A stretch of 64,000 bases of DNA from Ulvibacterium sp039819225 (GTDB lineage: Bacteria > Bacteroidota > Bacteroidia > Flavobacteriales > Flavobacteriaceae). Both the position numbers and the translations under genes were made by a program. The DNA lies in contig JBCBSN010000001.1 of NCBI GenBank assembly GCA_039819225.1, positions 1 through 64,000 of the forward strand, read 5' to 3'. This document shows positions 34,680-44,417 of this stretch, piece by piece; position 1 is the stretch's first letter; the number at the start of each line of letters is the position of its first letter. The notes beneath the pieces were generated by a model, which searched no databases, was not told the origin of the DNA, and worked only from the letters and a program-made list of their open reading frames with translations.

Positions 34680-36728
34680 ATGGAACACAAAATAGGGATG
34701 ACCGTTAGTGGTGTAATAAAAGGTATTGTGGTACTACTTTCTTTACTCTGTATGAGTTGTGGGGAAACTACGGAAGTAGATGTGGTAAAGGCAAACGTAA
34801 AGTTCCACTTGGCGGAAAGAATATCCCAAACAAAACCAAAAGGTTGGATAGCGGAATTCTTGGCCATTCAGAAGCAAGGTTTAACGGGGAATATTGAGGA
34901 GGCCGGATATCCATTTGACACAAAAATGTGGATGGAAAGGATCGAATTGGATGAAACCACACAATTGGAAAGGGATAGGAGCCCGGGATTTAATGAATAT
35001 GAAGAGGATCCAGGCGTGTTTTGGTGGCCTTATGAACAGACTGGATATTATCTGGATGGGGCTATAAAAGCGGGGTATTTGATACAGGATGATTTTTTGA
35101 TTGACCGAGTGAAGGAGCAAATAGCACATTTGATGGCAAACCCCATGGAAAATGGTAGGCTTGCGCCAGCCAAATTGATCGGTAGATGGAATAAATGGCC
35201 TTACACCGGAATGTTCAGGGCATTTGTGACCGAGTATGAAGAATCCAAAGATCCAAGAATAATCGAGGCCATGCACAAGCATTACTTGAGTTACAGTGCG
35301 GAAGATTTTCAAGATGAACTGGACTTGGCGAACGTTGAGCATTTATGCTGGCTTTTTGAAAAAACAAAGGACAGCACCTTGTTGAACATGGCCGAATTGT
35401 CCTATAAACTATTTAAATCCGATATAAAAAATAGGAGAAGAACAGAAAATGATGATATCGTATTTGCATCGGACAGAATTCCAGATCAGCATGGTGTAGT
35501 GTATTATGAGCTTGTGAAGATACCTGCCATATTGTACGTAGCAACCGGGAAAAAAGAATACCTACAAGAATCTGAACACGGTATAGAGAAGATACATGAC
35601 AATTTTATGCTTCCGTCCGGACATCCGAGCACTACGGAACACTTTAAGCCGGTTTCTGAAAGAGCCGGTCATGAGACGTGTAACTATTCCACCCTACCGT
35701 ACGCGTATGGGTATATGTTGAGAACTACCGGGGATCCCGTTTGGGCCGATAGAATTGAAAAATCCGCATTCAATGCCGCTTTAGGGGCCATAACAAAAGA
35801 TTTTAAGGCCCATCAGTATTTTTCATCTCCCAATCAAATGATCGCCACGCACGATTCTAGCCATTTTGGATATTATCCGGAATTTACGGCCTACGACCCG
35901 GGAAAACCGGTGGCATGTTGCACAGGGAACATAAACCGTTTTATGCCATACTACGCCATGCAATTGTGGATGAAAACAAATACGAACGGGGTAGCCCTTG
36001 CACTGTATGGGCCTTCGGAATTTGTGACCGCCGTTGGTAGCCAAAAGGTAAATGTCCACTTTAGTGAAAAAACGGATTATCCGTTTGATGAAAAGATTAC
36101 AATCGAGGTAAATCCTGATCGGAGGGTTAGGTTTGGACTACGTTTAAGAATCCCCTCTTGGTGTTCCGACCCTTCTATTGAAGTTAATGGGGAAGTAGTT
36201 GATGGTGTAGTGCCAGGTTCCTTTTTTGAGTTGAACAGAACCTTTGATAAAGGAGATGTGGTGCAACTTAATTTTCCCATGGAAATTGAAATTAAAAAAT
36301 GGCCTTTTGGAGCTTTTTCAGTAGAGCGGGGTCCATTGGTCTACAGCTTGCCGATAGCGCATTCGGTTAAAATCGAAAAGGATTATGACAAAGGATCCGA
36401 AGCGTTCCCGGCAATGTCGCTTTCACCTGTTTCGGACTGGCAGTACTTGCCGGATGTTTCTAGATTAGATGATATTCAAGTAGTCAAATCGGAGGTTCAT
36501 GGATATCCTTGGACTTTACAAAATACCCCGATCAAATTGAAGCTTTGGGCGAACAAAATAGAAAACTGGAATCTGAAAGAAGTGATAACGGAAGACGGGG
36601 AAAAGACAGTTTTGCAAACCCCTGAATTTCCGGATAGTTTGATGTTGGCAGAAAAGAGAGAGTTGATCGAACTTGTACCTTATGGCACTACCCTTCTAAG
36701 GGTTACGGCATTCCCTGATAGTAAATAG
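34680..36728 (+). CDS. GH127-family (DUF1680) lipoprotein, copy 3
   Basis: A 682-residue lipoprotein (Cys about 28 in LCMSC). Clearly paralogous to copy 2: KPKGWIAEFLAIQKQGLTGN, VFWWPYEQTGYYLDGA, FKAHQYFSSPNQ, RFMPYYAMQLW. It has a short insertion near residues 80-110 rich in Glu/Asp. The predicted active-site residues are Glu332, Cys334 (GHETCN) and Cys413, Cys414 (VACCTGN). It probably works on a substrate linked to that of copy 2. The repeat element before it may provide its own transcription signals or interrupt the operon. Confidence 0.88.
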   Translation: MEHKIGMTVSGVIKGIVVLLSLLCMSCGETTEVDVVKANVKFHLAERISQTKPKGWIAEFLAIQKQGLTGNIEEAGYPFDTKMWMERIELDETTQLERDRSPGFNEYEEDPGVFWWPYEQTGYYLDGAIKAGYLIQDDFLIDRVKEQIAHLMANPMENGRLAPAKLIGRWNKWPYTGMFRAFVTEYEESKDPRIIEAMHKHYLSYSAEDFQDELDLANVEHLCWLFEKTKDSTLLNMAELSYKLFKSDIKNRRRTENDDIVFASDRIPDQHGVVYYELVKIPAILYVATGKKEYLQESEHGIEKIHDNFMLPSGHPSTTEHFKPVSERAGHETCNYSTLPYAYGYMLRTTGDPVWADRIEKSAFNAALGAITKDFKAHQYFSSPNQMIATHDSSHFGYYPEFTAYDPGKPVACCTGNINRFMPYYAMQLWMKTNTNGVALALYGPSEFVTAVGSQKVNVHFSEKTDYPFDEKITIEVNPDRRVRFGLRLRIPSWCSDPSIEVNGEVVDGVVPGSFFELNRTFDKGDVVQLNFPMEIEIKKWPFGAFSVERGPLVYSLPIAHSVKIEKDYDKGSEAFPAMSLSPVSDWQYLPDVSRLDDIQVVKSEVHGYPWTLQNTPIKLKLWANKIENWNLKEVITEDGEKTVLQTPEFPDSLMLAEKRELIELVPYGTTLLRVTAFPDSK

Positions 36729-36821
36729 GGTGTTATGGGCAAATTGGAAAGAACCCGTTCTATGGTCCCCGCACGTTAAGACTGCCCATTTTTTCGAAGA
36801 TTTCAAAGAAGTAATCCATTT

Positions 36822-38255
36822 ATGAAAAAGCAAACAGAAAACGGTAAGAAAAATAATTTCACCCTGATCTTCGTAAGTGCCATTGCCGCCTTGGGCGGTT
36901 TTCTATTTGGTTATGATACAGGTGTTATCAATGGCACCCAATTCTTTTTCAGCAAGTTTTTTGAATTGAGTCCAGCCACAAAAGGTTGGGTGGTGGGCAG
37001 TGCCCTGCTAGGCTGTTTTGCCGGGGCTCTGGTTTCCGGACCTTTGAGCAGGATGTACGGCAGAAAAGTATCGCTGATCTTGTCCGCGTTACTTTTTACC
37101 ATTTCCGCGTGGGGCTCGGGGCTTCCCTCATTTTTACCACAGGCGGTGCCAATGCTGGTGGTATTCCGGATAATCGGTGGCCTTGGGATAGGGATAGCCT
37201 CTATGAACGCTCCCATGTACATCGCCGAGCTTTCTCCGGCCAATATCCGTGGTAAAATGGTCACCTTGTACCAAATGGCCGTTGTTCTCGGATTTTTTAT
37301 CGTGTTCCTGGTTACCTACCAAATTGGTGCCGACAAAACCGAAGCCCATAATATAGCCCAAGGTTGGCGGATCATGTTCTGGTCGGAACTGGTGCCCTGC
37401 ATCCTCTTTTTAATACTGCTTTTCTTTGTTCCTAAGAGCCCTCGATGGCTTTTGATGAAAAAAAAGGAAGAAGCCTCTATAAAGGTTTTGGCAAAAATAC
37501 ACGGTCTCCAAAATGCCAAGGTTACGGCTGCAGAAATCAAGGAATCCCTAAAGGAGAACAAGGCCCTAAAATTCCGCCATATTTGGGGCAAGAGTATTCT
37601 GCCCATTATTGGTATCGGCGTCGCTTTCTCTTTTTTACAGCAGTTTACGGGAATAAATGCGGTACTCTACTATGGGTCGGATATTTTTGAAAAAGCCCTT
37701 GGGTTTGGCCAGGAAGATGTATTGGCACAGCAGATATTGTTGGCCGGTGTAAATGTATTGTTCACAGTTGTGGCCATGGCCACTGTGGATAAATGGGGAA
37801 GAAAACCATTAGTCATCTACGGGTCTTTCGGGATGCTTTTGGGATTTGCCCTCTTGGGCATTACCATTATGACGGACACCGTAGGGCTTCTTTCATTGAT
37901 CGGGATATTGTTGTTCGTTGGGGCCTTTGCCATGTCCATGGGGCCCGTGGTATGGGTGATTCTTTCGGAGATGTTCCCCAATAACATTCGGGCCATAGGC
38001 ATGTCCATTGCCGTAGCTGCCCAATGGGCCGCCAATTATCTGGTTTCCCAGAGTTTTCCCATAATCGCGGAGAGCAAATTGAATACGGAGGGGATTTGGA
38101 ACGGTGCCTTACCTTATTTCCTGTTTATGTTCTTTATTGTTTTGATAATTTGGTTTATGAAAAAGCGGATGCCGGAGACCAAGGGAAAGACCTTGGAGGA
38201 AATAGAAAGTATTTGGATCGGTCGATATGGAAAATATGACGAGGAGAAAACGTAA
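36822..38255 (+). CDS. MFS sugar porter (sugar/H+ symporter)
   Basis: A 477-residue protein with 12 membrane helices. Sugar-porter signatures are GGFLFGYDTGVINGT, the MYGRK loop, AELSPANIRGK, PKSPRWL, the QQFTGINAVLYYG motif in helix 7 and PETKGKTLEEIE at the end. It belongs with XylE/AraE/GLUT-like symporters. It probably brings monosaccharides released in the periplasm into the cell for the enzymes encoded next. The exact sugar (for example arabinose, xylose or glucose) cannot be told. Confidence 0.9.
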   Translation: MKKQTENGKKNNFTLIFVSAIAALGGFLFGYDTGVINGTQFFFSKFFELSPATKGWVVGSALLGCFAGALVSGPLSRMYGRKVSLILSALLFTISAWGSGLPSFLPQAVPMLVVFRIIGGLGIGIASMNAPMYIAELSPANIRGKMVTLYQMAVVLGFFIVFLVTYQIGADKTEAHNIAQGWRIMFWSELVPCILFLILLFFVPKSPRWLLMKKKEEASIKVLAKIHGLQNAKVTAAEIKESLKENKALKFRHIWGKSILPIIGIGVAFSFLQQFTGINAVLYYGSDIFEKALGFGQEDVLAQQILLAGVNVLFTVVAMATVDKWGRKPLVIYGSFGMLLGFALLGITIMTDTVGLLSLIGILLFVGAFAMSMGPVVWVILSEMFPNNIRAIGMSIAVAAQWAANYLVSQSFPIIAESKLNTEGIWNGALPYFLFMFFIVLIIWFMKKRMPETKGKTLEEIESIWIGRYGKYDEEKT

Positions 38256-38276
38256 TTTAGCGGTAAAATCAGCTCT

Positions 38277-39488
38277 ATGAAAATCGTAAATGCCGAAGTT
38301 ATTATTTGTTCGCCCGGAAGAAATTTTGTCACCCTTAAAATAGAGACGGATCAGGGTATCTATGGTCTTGGTGATGCTACTTTGAACGGACGGGAACTTG
38401 CGGTGGCCACCTACTTAAAGGAGCATCTGATTCCCTGTATTCTAGATCGAGATCCCTTTGATACCGAGGATATCTGGCAATACCTCTACCGTGGGGTGTA
38501 TTGGCGAAGAGGCGCCGTAAATATGACCGCGATTGGGGCAATCGATATGGCTTTGTGGGACATTAAGGGAAAGGCCCTAGGAGTGCCCGTCCACGCCCTG
38601 ATCGGGGGCAAAAGCAGGCATAAATTATTGACCTATACCCACGCACAGGGCAAGGATAGAGCCGAGACCTTGGAAAAAATATCGGAAACCATAAGCAAGG
38701 GATTCAAGGCCGTACGGGTACAGTCCGGCGTACCGGGAATTGAAAAGATGTATGGCATTGCCAAGGGTGTGGGGTCTTATGAACCGGCTTCCCAGGGAAA
38801 AAGGCCCGATGAGGAACAGTGGAGTACCGAAAAATACCTCAATTATCTGCCCGGGCTCTTTAATGAGGTTCGCAAGGAATTCGGTGAAGAGCTACATCTC
38901 CTGCACGATGCCCATCACCGGTTAACGCCCATTGAGGCCGCTAAGTTGGGGAAAAGCCTGGAACCGTATCATTTGTTCTGGTTGGAGGATACCGTTCCTG
39001 CGGAACACCAACAGAATTTTGAATGGATACGGAAGCATACCACAACGCCATTGGCGGTGGGCGAGGTTTTTAACACCATTTATGATTGTCAGCATCTGAT
39101 TACCCAACAGCTTATCGACTATATCCGTATGACGGTGGCCCATGGCGGCGGTCTAACCCCCATGTTAAAAATTGCCCATCTGGCGGAACTCTACGGTGTG
39201 CGTACGGGATGCCATGGCCCCTCGGATCTTTCGCCCGTAAATTTGGCGGCCTGTCTCCATTTTGGGACGGCCATCAACAATTTCGGTATCCAGGAATATA
39301 TGGGCTATGATCCGGTAACTATGGAAGTGTTCCAATTGGAACACCTATTTGAGGACGGATATTTCTATCCGAGCGAAACCCCGGGGCTAGGCGTGGATAT
39401 GGATTTGGAAAAGGCAGGGAAATATCCCTATAAACAGGCATTCCTCCCGGTAAACCGATTGGAGGACGGAACAATATATCATTGGTGA
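38277..39488 (+). CDS. manD: D-mannonate dehydratase family protein (ManD/RspA type)
   Basis: A 403-residue member of the enolase superfamily. The N-terminal start MKIVNAEVIICSPGRNFVTL and the length match ManD. Predicted Mg2+ ligands are Asp211 (LHDAHHR), Glu237 (WLEDTVP) and Glu263 (VGEVFN), with the acid/base His213 and His313 (TGCHGPSD). ManD enzymes dehydrate D-mannonate to 2-keto-3-deoxygluconate; some low-activity members also take D-gluconate. In this locus it suggests catabolism of an aldonic or uronic acid. It follows the porter by 21 bases. Confidence 0.82.
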   Translation: MKIVNAEVIICSPGRNFVTLKIETDQGIYGLGDATLNGRELAVATYLKEHLIPCILDRDPFDTEDIWQYLYRGVYWRRGAVNMTAIGAIDMALWDIKGKALGVPVHALIGGKSRHKLLTYTHAQGKDRAETLEKISETISKGFKAVRVQSGVPGIEKMYGIAKGVGSYEPASQGKRPDEEQWSTEKYLNYLPGLFNEVRKEFGEELHLLHDAHHRLTPIEAAKLGKSLEPYHLFWLEDTVPAEHQQNFEWIRKHTTTPLAVGEVFNTIYDCQHLITQQLIDYIRMTVAHGGGLTPMLKIAHLAELYGVRTGCHGPSDLSPVNLAACLHFGTAINNFGIQEYMGYDPVTMEVFQLEHLFEDGYFYPSETPGLGVDMDLEKAGKYPYKQAFLPVNRLEDGTIYHW

Positions 39489-39878
39489 TATTTAAAGGTA
39501 AAAAGTAGCTACTAATAATTCTTGGTTCATATAGAATAGACGTAATGAATGTACGAAAGTTTGAATTTTGGGATTGGCGGGGCGCAGAAATAACGAACAA
39601 AAGGCCGGAAGTGCGGTGCGCAGCACAACGCATGAAGGCCTGGGAGTGAGAGGTGCGCAGCAATTTCCTTGGCCCGCCTTGATTTTTTGTTTCGTTTTTC
39701 ATCAAGGAAAAATGAAAAAGAAACCTCTAAAGAGCACAAATTTTGTCGAGCTATTTAGGGTTTTTCTGGGGTACATTTATGCCAATTATGAGAAATAAAA
39801 AAACTGATTTGGTTTTTCCAAGCCCCTCTAGTTGTTTTAAGGACCATATTATTAATTGTAATAATGATTTTTAATTAA
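39489..39878. other. Non-coding gap with hairpins, possible dispersed repeat
   Basis: No convincing gene is present; the short frames here cross hairpins. Visible structures are TGCGGTGCGCAGCACAACGCA (near 39612-39634), CCTTGAT with ATCAAGG around a T/C-rich loop (near 39678-39707), and TTTTTCATCAAGGAAAAATGAAAAA (near 39695-39720). The last two resemble an intergenic repeat I recall from other flavobacteria, but I cannot confirm it. The A/T-rich end near 39840-39878 probably carries the promoter of the SDR gene. Confidence 0.4.
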
Positions 39879-40661
39879 ATGAAAAGGTTTAAAGATAAAT
39901 TTCTAGTAGTTACCGGAGCCTCCAAAACAGGAGGTGTTGGGGCCAGTGTGGCCAAACTTTTTGTGGAGGAAGGGGCAAGGGTCCTTATGTTGGATATGGA
40001 TGCAGAAAGTGGAGCAGAACTGCAAGAGCAACTGGGGAACGGCACCCTTTTCCTAAAGTGCGATGTAAGCTCCGAGGAGTCCGTGGCTACCTGTGTGGAA
40101 AAAGGGATTCAAAAATTTGGAGGAGTGGACTATTTGGTCAATAATGCGGCTATTTTGGGGTATACCGCGGTACATGAAACTTCACTGGAAGAATGGAACC
40201 GGATTATGAACGTGAATGTCACCGGACAGTTTCTTTGTGCAAAACACGTTATCCCGAGTATGCTAAAAAGGGGCAAAGGGGCCATTGTGAACGTGGCCAG
40301 TGCCCAATCTTTTATGAGCCAAAAAAAAGTAGCGCCCTATGTTACCTCCAAAACCGCCATTTTAGGATTGACCCGGAGTATGGCGGTAGATTATACGCCC
40401 AAAATTCGATGTAATGCCGTATGCCCCAGTACCATAGATACCCCCATGTTACACTGGGCCCTGGAACAATCTCCTGATCCGGATGCGGTCATGCAAGAGT
40501 GTTTGGACATGCACCTCCTGAAGCGCATTGCCCGACCCGAGGAGATTGCCTCTTTGATCGCGTTCCTTTGTAGTGACGATGCCGCCAATATTACGGGACA
40601 ATCGTTCAGAAGTGATGGGGGCATAGGACTATTGATCGAAGGAAGCAAACAGGACACCTAA
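39879..40661 (+). CDS. Short-chain dehydrogenase/reductase (sugar or aldonate oxidation)
   Basis: A 260-residue classical SDR. The NAD(P) motif TGASKTGGVG lies near residues 12-21, LVNNAA near 87-92, and the catalytic Ser and YxxxK (YVTSK) near 140-158. An Asp after the second strand (MLDMD) favours NAD+. Proteins of this size in glycan loci oxidise aldoses or aldonates. With ManD and the epimerase it could form an oxidative pathway, but the substrate is not shown. Confidence 0.88.
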   Translation: MKRFKDKFLVVTGASKTGGVGASVAKLFVEEGARVLMLDMDAESGAELQEQLGNGTLFLKCDVSSEESVATCVEKGIQKFGGVDYLVNNAAILGYTAVHETSLEEWNRIMNVNVTGQFLCAKHVIPSMLKRGKGAIVNVASAQSFMSQKKVAPYVTSKTAILGLTRSMAVDYTPKIRCNAVCPSTIDTPMLHWALEQSPDPDAVMQECLDMHLLKRIARPEEIASLIAFLCSDDAANITGQSFRSDGGIGLLIEGSKQDT

Positions 40662-40695
40662 TGTCAATGGATTTGTACAGGGTAAAAATGAAAAC

Positions 40696-41604
40696 ATGCA
40701 AATAAGGGAGCATACGGTAAAAGGAATTGATCTTGTTGATGTCCTAGACGCCCAAGACCAACTGTTATTACGAGTAGCACCGGGTTTTGGAGCCAAGGTT
40801 ATGGAACTTAATCTGCCTGTAAAAGGAAATATAGAACCCATTCTTTGGAAGGTCAATTTTGAGGAGCTCCATACCAATGAATTCGGAAAAAATGATATCC
40901 TTTTTCCGTTTCCCAACCGCGTGGAGGATGGCCAGTATGAATATCAGGGAAATCGATATGATTTTCCCATCAACGAAAAGGAATACAACAATAGCATTCA
41001 TGGTTTTGTCCGGGAGAGGGAATTTCACCTAAAGCAGCAAGAAAGCGGGTCGAATGAGGTAAGAATTACATTTGAATACCAGTATAAAGGCGAACTGTAC
41101 TATCCTTTTCCCTTTCACCTTGAAGTAGGTTATACACTGCGGCCCGGGGTTTTTCAAATTTCATTTACCATAACCAATATTGGGAATACCACTTTTCCTT
41201 ACGGATTAGGATGGCACCCCTACTTTGTTCAGGAGGAAAGTGGGGATACCAAGGTACAGCTGCCGGATTCTACGGAACATATGGCCGGGGAAAGGTATTT
41301 GCCCATTGGAAAAGTCAGTACTTGGAATAAGAGGATGTTTAGACCAGGGGATTCCTTGTATAATGTAACCTTGGAATTGGAAGACAGCAGCCCAAGCTAC
41401 GTATTTTGTTCTGGTCGCAGGGGAGTGAGAATTATCCCCTCCGCCGATTTTGGGTTTTTGCAGATTTATACCCCGCCACAAAAAAACGTTATTGCCTTGG
41501 AGCCCATGACCTGTGGGATAAACGCCTTTAATACCGGTATTGGGCTAAGGGAGCTCGGAGCAGGGGATAGCTTTGATGCGTATGTGGCCATTAACTTGGT
41601 TTAG
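40696..41604 (+). CDS. Aldose 1-epimerase family protein
   Basis: A 302-residue mutarotase-fold protein. The expected active-site elements are seen: an NRVEDGQYEY segment, HGFVR with a His near residue 103, GWHPYF with a His near 175, and a C-terminal ALEPMT with the catalytic Glu near residue 271. The enzyme interconverts alpha and beta forms of aldoses, which would serve a dehydrogenase acting on one anomer. It is the last gene of the plus-strand glycan locus. Confidence 0.88.
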   Translation: MQIREHTVKGIDLVDVLDAQDQLLLRVAPGFGAKVMELNLPVKGNIEPILWKVNFEELHTNEFGKNDILFPFPNRVEDGQYEYQGNRYDFPINEKEYNNSIHGFVREREFHLKQQESGSNEVRITFEYQYKGELYYPFPFHLEVGYTLRPGVFQISFTITNIGNTTFPYGLGWHPYFVQEESGDTKVQLPDSTEHMAGERYLPIGKVSTWNKRMFRPGDSLYNVTLELEDSSPSYVFCSGRRGVRIIPSADFGFLQIYTPPQKNVIALEPMTCGINAFNTGIGLRELGAGDSFDAYVAINLV

Positions 41605-41663
41605 CAAGTTGTATGGTGTGGGGTGCCTTGTAGCGATTGATAAAAGTGTACTTTAAAGGGAAA

Positions 41664-41684
41664 ACCGTACCGGATAGGTACGGT
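41664..41684 (-). terminator. Hairpin between convergent genes
   Basis: ACCGTACC (41664-41671) pairs with GGTACGGT (41677-41684). On the minus strand it is followed by TTTTCCCTTT, so it suits as terminator for the minus-strand gene ending at 41757. Confidence 0.65.
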
Positions 41685-41756
41685 AACTTGTAGAACTCCT
41701 TTTTTGTTCCTACTATAAACAAGGGTCTTGCATCCTACAACTTTATTTTCTTGAAC

Positions 41757-42287
41757 TCAGGACAAGTTCTTTATCCTATTGGCGAAAAACAAAAAACCTA
41801 ATCCGCCCAGAACAACAAGGATGCCAGCTACCAGCAAACCTTTGTAAGGATTCTTAAGAAGGGTCATAAATACGACAAAGGCACCTATGAAATTGATAAG
41901 GCCCACGACCAAGCGGGTCGCTAAAATGGATTTGTCGATTTTATATTTGGTGCGCAATACGGAAAAGGAAAACATGAGTTCAAAAAGGCCGTAGACCATC
42001 AGAAAAAAGGTGACAAACTTTAAAAAACCTTCCAGGCTATGGGCCATTGTACCTATGACTACGGCAAACGCTATCATACCTAAACCTTGCAATAAATGGA
42101 AATTTTTCGCAATGTTATGATGTTTATTGGCCTGGGAAAAAAGGAGGGCGAATATACCTCCGACAAAAAAACTTAGGGGAACGGCTATTTTTGCGATATG
42201 GCCTCCGATGGTTTCTGAAAGGAGCATAATTACTCCTGCTAAGAACATGGATAGTCCGCTAAGGGATAAATAATTGGTCTTGTTCAT
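41757..42287 (-). CDS. Membrane protein of HdeD/DUF308-like type
   Basis: A 176-residue protein with about six hydrophobic helices evenly spaced along its length. The layout and the FFLMVYGLFELMFSFSVL segment resemble HdeD-like (DUF308) proteins, which are linked to acid stress in enterobacteria; the role here is unknown. It is the last gene of a minus-strand group starting with the AraC-type regulator at 45185. Confidence 0.65.
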   Translation of the reverse strand: MNKTNYLSLSGLSMFLAGVIMLLSETIGGHIAKIAVPLSFFVGGIFALLFSQANKHHNIAKNFHLLQGLGMIAFAVVIGTMAHSLEGFLKFVTFFLMVYGLFELMFSFSVLRTKYKIDKSILATRLVVGLINFIGAFVVFMTLLKNPYKGLLVAGILVVLGGLGFLFFANRIKNLS

Positions 42288-42313
42288 AAGAATGTTTTAA
42301 AAGGATTAGTGTT

Positions 42314-43039
42314 TTAAATTTTTTCTCCGTCCACCCAACGCTGCATCATTACCCGTTGTGCGGGTGTTTGTTGTGTTCCTCCCGCTAGGATGTCCAAGAA
42401 TTTGTCCCAAAGGGTTTTCTTTTGGGAAGCCTCTTTTTTGAGTTGTTCATAAGCGCGCATGTATTCCTCCGTGTACCGTTGTGCTTCCTGGTTTGTATAG
42501 ACCAAAGGGATGTGCTTAAGGATACTATCATTAAGTTGATCCACTTCTTTCGGATCATGATTTTGTATCATTTGCAACTGCATGCTACAGGCATACGCTT
42601 CGTTTTTAATAGCTTCATGTTTTTCGTCAATTCGCCGCCAAAGATCTTCCCAAGAGGCCGTTTCGTTTTCTGGCATGGCTTTTAGACCCAAGGATTTCAT
42701 TTGTTCATATAACTCCTCGACATGCTCCACATATTTGGGATAATGGTTCCAGTCATCCGCAATGTTTCCGGCCTTTTTCTCCCTTATCTTGGATATGGCC
42801 TCGGCCATGATTTGTTTTAGCTTTTGAATAGTTTCAGAATAATCGTTCATTTTTTCCAACCATTCTTTTCGGGTATCTTCCGATGCGAAATTTGTTATTT
42901 GGGAAGTAGCCTTCTCTAAATCTGTGGATAGTTCGGATCCCAAGGTTTTCATGGAGCTCCAGTTTTCGGAAGTGGCCTTGGCCAAGTGCCGTATGGATAC
43001 CACGGCCTGTATTACGGGATTGAATTCATGTTCGTTCAT
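42314..43039 (-). CDS. Hypothetical helical/coiled-coil cytoplasmic protein
   Basis: A 241-residue protein with no signal or membrane helix. It is rich in Glu, Lys, Gln and Met and predicted almost wholly helical, with likely coiled coils around residues 25-95 and 175-215. Trp residues recur (NWSS, EWLEKM, DDWNHYP, SWEDLWRR). Family not recognised. It is encoded between the reductase (57 bases upstream) and the HdeD-like protein, so the three probably act in one process. Confidence 0.65.
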   Translation of the reverse strand: MNEHEFNPVIQAVVSIRHLAKATSENWSSMKTLGSELSTDLEKATSQITNFASEDTRKEWLEKMNDYSETIQKLKQIMAEAISKIREKKAGNIADDWNHYPKYVEHVEELYEQMKSLGLKAMPENETASWEDLWRRIDEKHEAIKNEAYACSMQLQMIQNHDPKEVDQLNDSILKHIPLVYTNQEAQRYTEEYMRAYEQLKKEASQKKTLWDKFLDILAGGTQQTPAQRVMMQRWVDGEKI

Positions 43040-43096
43040 CTAATTTGTGTTTTGGATTCTTAAAATAGAGCGATTGAAATAATTCTTTTGTAAGGA

Positions 43097-44398
43097 TTAC
43101 CGGAATGCAAATTCCTCGTCATAGATATTTTCACGGGCAACACCTTCTTGACGGAGTTGTTTTGCGATGCTATTTTTTAGGTTTTCCGGGCCGCAGATAA
43201 GAAAGGACTTTTGTTCTGGTTGCCGTATACCCATATCGTTAACAGAAAGGTGGCCACGTTCTTTGGATTGCCACAGAATAAATTGAAATAATGGGTTCTT
43301 TTGGGCCAAGGATGCAAAATGGTTCCTGTAAGGTGCCCCGGAAGCATCTGATACGCACCAAAACAAAGTGACCTTCTGGGGGTAGTAATCGTGTATCAAA
43401 GAAAGGAAAGGGGTTATACCTATACCTCCGGCAATCCAGATCTGTTCCTTCTCCTTGGAATAGGCACTAGAGAACTTGCCGTACGGCCCTTCTACCTTAA
43501 CGTTGTCTCCCGTTGAGAGTTTTTCGGAAAGGGAACGGGTATAATCGCCTAAACCTTTTACAGTTACCTTAAGATTCTCTTCCAACGGATGGCTGCTTAT
43601 GGTAAAGGGATGTTGCTCCGTTTTGCTCACTGAAGGGAAGGTAAAAAAAGCAAACTGGCCGGCCTTGAAGGAAAGTTTTATATTTTTTGGGCTTAGCGTT
43701 AGTTCCGTTACCCCGTTGCCCAGATCCTTTATTTGGCCTACGGTATAGTCCAGCTTTTTACGGAACAATGAAAACAAAAAGGCCCTATACACCCAAGCCG
43801 CTATACCTACAAAGGCCATCCCAAAAACATAGACACGGGTAATGGGAAGTTCCTTGATAAGGCTGTCCACCAAAATACCATGTGCCACGCCCATCATATA
43901 GAAGACGCCCATAAGTTTGTGGAAGTTGATCCATTTGTGATAGGGAATCTTTCTTTTAAAAATGGGAGCTGCGGAAAGAATCACCCCAATAATGATCAAA
44001 ATAAAGGCATAAAACCCAAGGGGTTTGCCCACATTGAACTCCACCAGGTCCCGGGGAACAATTAAAAAATGGGCCAACAACAGGAACACGGCAATGACCC
44101 CTGATCGGCGATGGATAAGGTACATTTTGTCCAGCCCTCCAAAAAGGCTTTCCACCCATTTGGCGCGTGTGGCCATTAAGAAGTTAAAAGCAAAAACGGT
44201 TACCACCCAGGAGGAGAAAACCTCCCCCAGGATACGATGCGGGTTTTTCCAGGATACCTCCCTGAGTTCTCCAAATAGCAAAGTATCGGAAGAAACCTCT
44301 TTAAAACTACCTTCGTAGAAATAGAGGTCAATGATCCAAAAAATAAAATGGATTCCAACAATTATGGGAAAATATACTTCCTGTTTAAGATGCCTCAT
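43097..44398 (-). CDS. Ferric-reductase-like flavocytochrome (FRE/NOX type)
   Basis: A 433-residue protein with an N-terminal ferric-reductase membrane domain of about six helices. His pairs in the helices (LIHRRSG, LLAHFL, FHKLMGV, GVAHGIL) could hold heme. The C-terminal ferredoxin-NADP reductase module (about 215-433) shows the FAD motif QHPFTISS, the NAD(P) motif GGIGITPF and CGPENL. Such enzymes move electrons from NAD(P)H across the membrane to iron, oxygen or a quinone. It is encoded 19 bases after the AraC-type regulator. Confidence 0.88.
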   Translation of the reverse strand: MRHLKQEVYFPIIVGIHFIFWIIDLYFYEGSFKEVSSDTLLFGELREVSWKNPHRILGEVFSSWVVTVFAFNFLMATRAKWVESLFGGLDKMYLIHRRSGVIAVFLLLAHFLIVPRDLVEFNVGKPLGFYAFILIIIGVILSAAPIFKRKIPYHKWINFHKLMGVFYMMGVAHGILVDSLIKELPITRVYVFGMAFVGIAAWVYRAFLFSLFRKKLDYTVGQIKDLGNGVTELTLSPKNIKLSFKAGQFAFFTFPSVSKTEQHPFTISSHPLEENLKVTVKGLGDYTRSLSEKLSTGDNVKVEGPYGKFSSAYSKEKEQIWIAGGIGITPFLSLIHDYYPQKVTLFWCVSDASGAPYRNHFASLAQKNPLFQFILWQSKERGHLSVNDMGIRQPEQKSFLICGPENLKNSIAKQLRQEGVARENIYDEEFAFR

Positions 44399-44417
44399 GC
44401 CTAAGTTTTGGACAAAC

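Noticed and set aside
39568..39798. 76-codon frame between manD and the SDR gene
   Set aside because: It crosses hairpin-forming sequence and lacks a signal, domain or good start context.
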